Below, piece after piece: positions 59,935 through 64,000 of a stretch of 64,000 bases of DNA. The notes below the pieces were generated by a model. That model saw only the letters and a program-made list of their open reading frames with translations, had not been told where the DNA came from and made no database searches. Source of the DNA: Metallyticus violacea (taxonomy: Eukaryota; Arthropoda; Insecta; Mantodea; Metallyticidae); the NCBI GenBank assembly GCA_030762175.1, contig CM060831.1, positions 3,921,001 to 3,985,000 on the forward strand, given 5' to 3'. A program made the translations under genes and the position numbers. Within the stretch, counting starts at the first letter, position 1. The number at the start of each line of letters is the position of its first letter.

Positions 59935-60150
59935 CTGAATGGTTCTGTTGTAACTGTTATGCATCCTGCCAAAATAACTTGTTTTAAATATGCTCCAATC
60001 ATTTCGGTGGAAGTAGAACGTTCGTTTTCCACGATGAAAAATGTTCTCTCTGACAAGCTGCTTACTATGACAGTTGATATCTTGAAAACACATCTTGTTG
60101 CTTGTTACCAAAAAAATAAACAAACCAACTTACGTATTTTAATTGTGTGA
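59935..60150 (+). mobile_element. hAT transposase relic, dimerisation domain
   Basis: The plus frame contains AKITCFKYAPIISVEVERSF then STMKNVLSDKLLTMTVDILK, the hATC dimerisation motif with its SVEVERSFS core, and ends with a normal stop at 60150. The upstream catalytic domain is not recognisable. Confidence 0.75.
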
Positions 60151-61224
60151 TAAAGAAATTAAGAACCTTAAATAGCTATTTTCATTAATAATGGCCGATA
60201 TTACACTCTGTTTTCACTTTTAATAAATGTTTTCTTTTTATTATATTACTGTCTATTTTTAACTTTTTCAGCGCTTTTTTTTTTTTTTTTTTTTTTTTTT
60301 GCGTGCTCATTTTAACCAAAATAAATGCCTGAACTTCCGGGTTCTGCTGATGACAATTGTATAAGTTTGCAATTTATGGGAAACGATACTCATTGGAAAC
60401 GCTTTTAGAAGTTCCTAAAATTACCTAAAATCGGGGTCGTGCCTATTTCTACCTTTTTGGGGGCTGAAACTGCCTAATGATGTACTTTTTTTTTTTTTTT
60501 AAGAATCGATATAAGAAAGTATTTATTTTAAAAATTGTATCATATACGGAACGTCACCCACCACATTGTCGTGCGAAGTCTACAGGTGAATTCGTGTCAA
60601 CAATGAAAAGCTAACAATTAACGGCTGGCCGCGCCAACAATTGACATGCTTCTGATTAACGTTTTAACTAACCATTCGTGTTGAATGCTTCAATGACAAT
60701 GTGTAACGCATTGTTTAAATTCCATTTTTAGTTTTCTTCTCGGGATTTCTTGAAAAGGATCATATGCACAGCGATGATCTTAGCTCGGCTTTCATCACAT
60801 TTTCAGCGGGTCGTCTTGGAGGGGGTGCCTTTCCTAAAACCATCGATAAATTTGTGAAAGGCAAAGATCTGCAAATACACAATGCAAATTTTCAAGGCAC
60901 TCTCTCTCTCTCTCCCATAAAACGATTTAAATCATTGTGCTGAGATGACCCCTCTTAAGATACCTCCTAGCGTCTGGCGTAGCAACGCCCGCGTACACAT
61001 ACACGGAGTGCGCTCATACTTGCAGATCTAAACTTCAGTCAAAAGTTAGGAAAACCTGCACTGGTTCCATTCTCAAAACTGTCGAGTGACCTTCATAACA
61101 GTCAGCGCACAGAACCCCGTTCAGTACCAAAGTGCAGCAAATATGTGATCAGCTAAATGATCTTTCGTAAAAGATTATCTTAAATAACCGGTGATCAATG
61201 TTACTTTCTTTTAAATTAATTAAA
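60151..61224. other. Upstream DNA without recognisable features
   Basis: Poly-T runs at 60277-60300 and 60488-60500 and a (TC)n run at 60900-60914. A hAT 3' end may lie here but was not identified. Confidence 0.35.
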
Positions 61225-61240
61225 TGAATAAATTATAAGA

Positions 61241-61400
61241 ATGTACCCAGTTTGCAGAACAAAAAAAAAAATTGGGCATGAATTATTAAAGCACCCACCT
61301 TACTGCCCAGATTTAGCGCACTTTGGCTTCCACCTGTTCCCAAAACCTAAACTCTTACTCGCTGGTCGATGTTTTTCTTTTGGTTTCATTAAATCAGGAG
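61241..61400 (+). mobile_element. mariner relic, C-terminal motif
   Basis: The plus frame has LLKHPPYCPDLAHFGFHLFP, the H-P-P-Y-S-P-D-L-A-P-x-D-x-H-L-F block with the last catalytic aspartate changed to glycine. Short fragment. Confidence 0.6.
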
Positions 61401-62030
61401 TCCGTTGCAGTTGTAGGCTAGTCTGTTGCAGACCTTCCGGAAAACCACTTCCGAGAGAGAATAAGGACATTGGGACATCGCTGGAATAAATGTATTGACC
61501 TTAAGGAATATTTGTGTTGAAAAATAAACTTGTAGGGCCAAGAACGTTTCAGTATTTAAACCTGTAGAAGAGCCAATACTGTCGAATTAAACACAAGTCC
61601 ATGACAGTATATGTATTGAATGTGTGGTGACATCAAGTTTTGACAAGCCGCTTTAGAATTATATTTACTAAAAACGATTACTTGACCTTATAAAGTCAGT
61701 TGTTCCATAAAAACCGAGGCTTTGCCAATAACTAAGCGAGTTTGGATTTTGCTTCAACCATTATTATTAGATTTCAATGCGCAATACCTATTTTAGTGTC
61801 TTCGCAACCCCAATATTCTGGAGATCTCACTTCAGAGAGGCATTTCGAGAAAAACAAGTACTTTTGACTTTAATTAATATGTTGCATGTGATTATTGTTA
61901 TTATTATTTAAACGTTAAGAAATATGCACTGAAATATTACGTTTATTTGCTTAGAGGTACCTGTGCAAGTCGTTAAGTACGTTACAAATTGTTGTAGGGT
62001 AGTATATGTTTGAATTAGGCACCTGAGGTT
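61401..62030. other. Upstream DNA without recognisable features
   Basis: Nothing recognised. Confidence 0.4.
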
Positions 62031-62034
62031 ATTG

Positions 62035-62049
62035 CCACTAGATGGCAGC
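62035..62049 (+). promoter_or_regulatory. CTCF-type motif
   Basis: CCACTAGATGGCAGC fits the conserved CTCF core (CCASYAGRKGGCA) at every position. One match only; occupancy unknown. It lies 3.2 kb upstream of the phospho-lyase start codon. Confidence 0.35.
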
Positions 62050-62149
62050 ATTATCCGATTGCGGTGACATTCACAAGATATAATCGATGTTAACAATAGC
62101 GAAACAGCAGTTGCAAGATGACAGAGACTCGTGAGTTAGTGTACAACTC

Positions 62150-63010
62150 TCGAGTAGCGCTTCGTTGTGCATGGAATCAAAGAATATTCATAAAGTAATG
62201 TACCCCATCTACGGGGAGAAGTTTCTATCACGTCAACGAAGTTATCTGAAGGGTGGACACCGCATCGGCCAGTCAACGGAGATTGTCACAGAGGCGAATT
62301 GCAACGAGTTGAAGACTTACTCCGAGTAAATATAGACATTATAGCCGCTGCTATTGGTTGTTCATGTGGCTTGGTGTATCTCATAAAACATGACAGGTAA
62401 AGTTTTCACAAAGTCTGTGCACGATGGGAGCCGCGCATGGTCACCCCACAACACAAAAGGCAAACCATAAGTTTGGCCTTAGAGCATCTTAATTGCTACC
62501 AAGACAAAGGACACGATAGTAAGCCCGAATTGTCACAGGTGATGAGTCTTGGGTTCACCATTACAGCCCGAGACAAAGCGAGCGTCAATATATTGGAAAA
62601 GTGATAGTCTTCTGGGGTCACGAAGACATACCGCACACCGCATTACAGTCTCAAAAACAAACCATAATTGCCGACTCCTAATTTAATATCCTCAGAAAAC
62701 TTTGTAAGGCCGTTCAACGGAAGCAACCAGGTGTAGCTCTTGCGTGATAACGCGCGTCCTCATACTGTCAATAAGACAAATGAGAAGCTGCGAAATTTGA
62801 AGTGAGAAGTTCTTGAGCATCTTCCTATAGCCCCTACCTTGTTCCAAGCGACTTTCATTTGTTCCGTCCTCTTAAACATCTTTCGAGTGAACATTTCCCT
62901 GGCGATGAAGCTGAAGAAGGCACCGCCGGTTCTGAAAGTAGCCCAAAGAATTGTATGAAACGATCGAACAAGTTGCTTCAATGTACAGGGGGGTTATTTT
63001 GAGAAATAAA
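62150..63010 (+). mobile_element. mariner relic, most of the transposase
   Basis: Plus-strand pieces in order: VFTKVCARWEPRMVTPQHKR, a VMSLGFTIT segment where VTGDESWVHH is expected, KVIVFWGHEDIPHT, an R-D-N-A-R-P-H-T-V-N-K-T segment (62750), then LEHLPIAPTLFQATFI / PSDFHLFRPLKHL in shifting frames (62815-62880). Many frameshifts and stops; ends near a mononucleotide G run at 62988. Confidence 0.65.
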
Positions 63011-63014
63011 AGTA

Positions 63015-63910
63015 TTTTCAAATCAATACTCTTATTTGCTTAAGTTCTATACCCATTTGTAACTTACTTAATGGCTTATCCTCGTATTAAATGGAGGAAG
63101 AAAAAGAAGAAGGAGATAAGCAATTTGACTGTGTTGTATTTGACGCCACAATTTTTACAAAATTTACGCAATAATTTTATGTTTTTGTTGAAAATATAGC
63201 GTTGAAATTACGAGATGTAAGAACTCCTTTGATTTTATGCATTGCTTTTTTCTAGTTGAAGGATTATGGTTAAAAACTTAGCATGGCATCGTTCCAATTG
63301 TTTTCAAGAAGAAACGGTTGACATATGTCTCTCTTTCAAATGTTCAAGGTCTCTTAATTTTTGAGTGTTGCTATATAATTCTATCAGCATGATAAATCTC
63401 TTACGTTGTTTTTCTCATGCTATCTTTTGATTAGAGTGCATTGTTCAAGTGGGCCATGCTGAAGTTCATGGCCACGGGGAGATCGTACACATGAATGACG
63501 TCATTGATAACTGAAGGCATAGAAGTTTCTCTTCGGAGTTTCGTTTATAAAAAAAACACACGACAAGATTTCTCTCGGTCTTTTAAAAAAGTGAGAGTTT
63601 TATGCTGATCTTGATTTGATGCAAAAACTTCACGAAAACTGGGTTGAATGTACACAGAAGTGTGTCAGTTTTCGTTTGATGTTATTCAAATGGAATTTTT
63701 AACGAGAAAGTGTATGGAACATTGCACATGTGCAATTTTGGATCCTAAAGAAACGGTTAAAGTCGAAAAGGGTAATTGAGGCATTATAACGGTCGGAAGT
63801 AAAGTTAGTATCGTTTAATACTGGCAACTAATTTTTTTTTATCCGGAGGACCTATTGCGGTTGTACCCATGAAAAGATTTTTGAAAAGTGTATTCAAATC
63901 TCCATCGATT
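63015..63910. other. Upstream DNA without recognisable features
   Basis: No coding or repeat signal recognised. Confidence 0.4.
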
Positions 63911-63913
63911 CTG

Positions 63914-63979
63914 CCAACTAGGCACCGAAAATTACAATGAAACAAGTATATTATATTGCAATTTTCGGGGCCTAGTTGG
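63914..63979. repeat. 25-bp-arm hairpin
   Basis: Arms 63914-63938 (ccaactaggcaccgaaaatt...) and 63955-63979 (...aattttcggggcctagttgg) are complementary with two mismatches around a 16-nt AT-rich loop. Confidence 0.85.
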
Positions 63980-64000
63980 TTTTATATATATATAAAGAAG

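Overview
The window is a stretch of a eukaryotic, almost certainly arthropod, nuclear genome. It is AT-rich, with one spliced gene bounded by GT...AG introns, several mariner/Tc1-type transposon lineages, Penelope-like elements, non-LTR retrotransposon remnants, tRNA-derived SINEs and many microsatellites. A large-genome insect (perhaps cockroach- or termite-like) fits, but the order is a guess. No rRNA gene, CRISPR array or bacterial-type operon was seen.

One host gene is supported. It lies on the minus strand from the start codon at 58818 to a proposed stop at 11114 (about 47.7 kb). Nine coding exons join with compatible phases into a 489-residue class-III, PLP-dependent enzyme of the ethanolamine-phosphate/phosphohydroxylysine phospho-lyase family (ETNPPL/PHYKPL, also called AGXT2-like). 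Exons 1-8 are well supported by protein similarity. The last exon (11114-11242) is inferred, and a read-through alternative stop lies at 26214. The first coding exon is only 65 bp. It starts in a favourable ATG context next to a CpG-rich segment with a palindromic NRF-1-type motif, a likely promoter.

Layout: 1-11 kb is intergenic DNA with Penelope-like (PLE) remnants, a 1.3-kb TIR transposon copy, SINEs and a pogo-derived element. 11-26 kb is intron 8 with the second copies of the pogo-derived and TIR elements, a long PLE relic and a LINE relic. 26-38 kb holds exons 8 to 3, separated by 1.5-2.8 kb introns packed with mariner relics, SINEs, a CTAC-type simple repeat and one copy of an unclassified 1-kb repeat. 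38-49 kb is intron 2, mostly featureless AT-rich DNA with the other copy of that repeat and a LINE relic. 49-58.8 kb is intron 1, richer in GC and in better preserved SINEs, a PLE and a nearly full-length dead mariner. 58.8-64 kb is the promoter and upstream DNA with hAT and mariner relics and a CTCF-type motif.

Apart from the phospho-lyase gene, no open reading frame looks like a host gene. Nothing seen amounts to a new multi-gene system. The points most worth a second look are the unclassified 1-kb repeat present twice in one gene, a hairpin inserted with a 12-bp target duplication, a nested mariner pair, the 1.3-kb TIR family, and the two SINE families.
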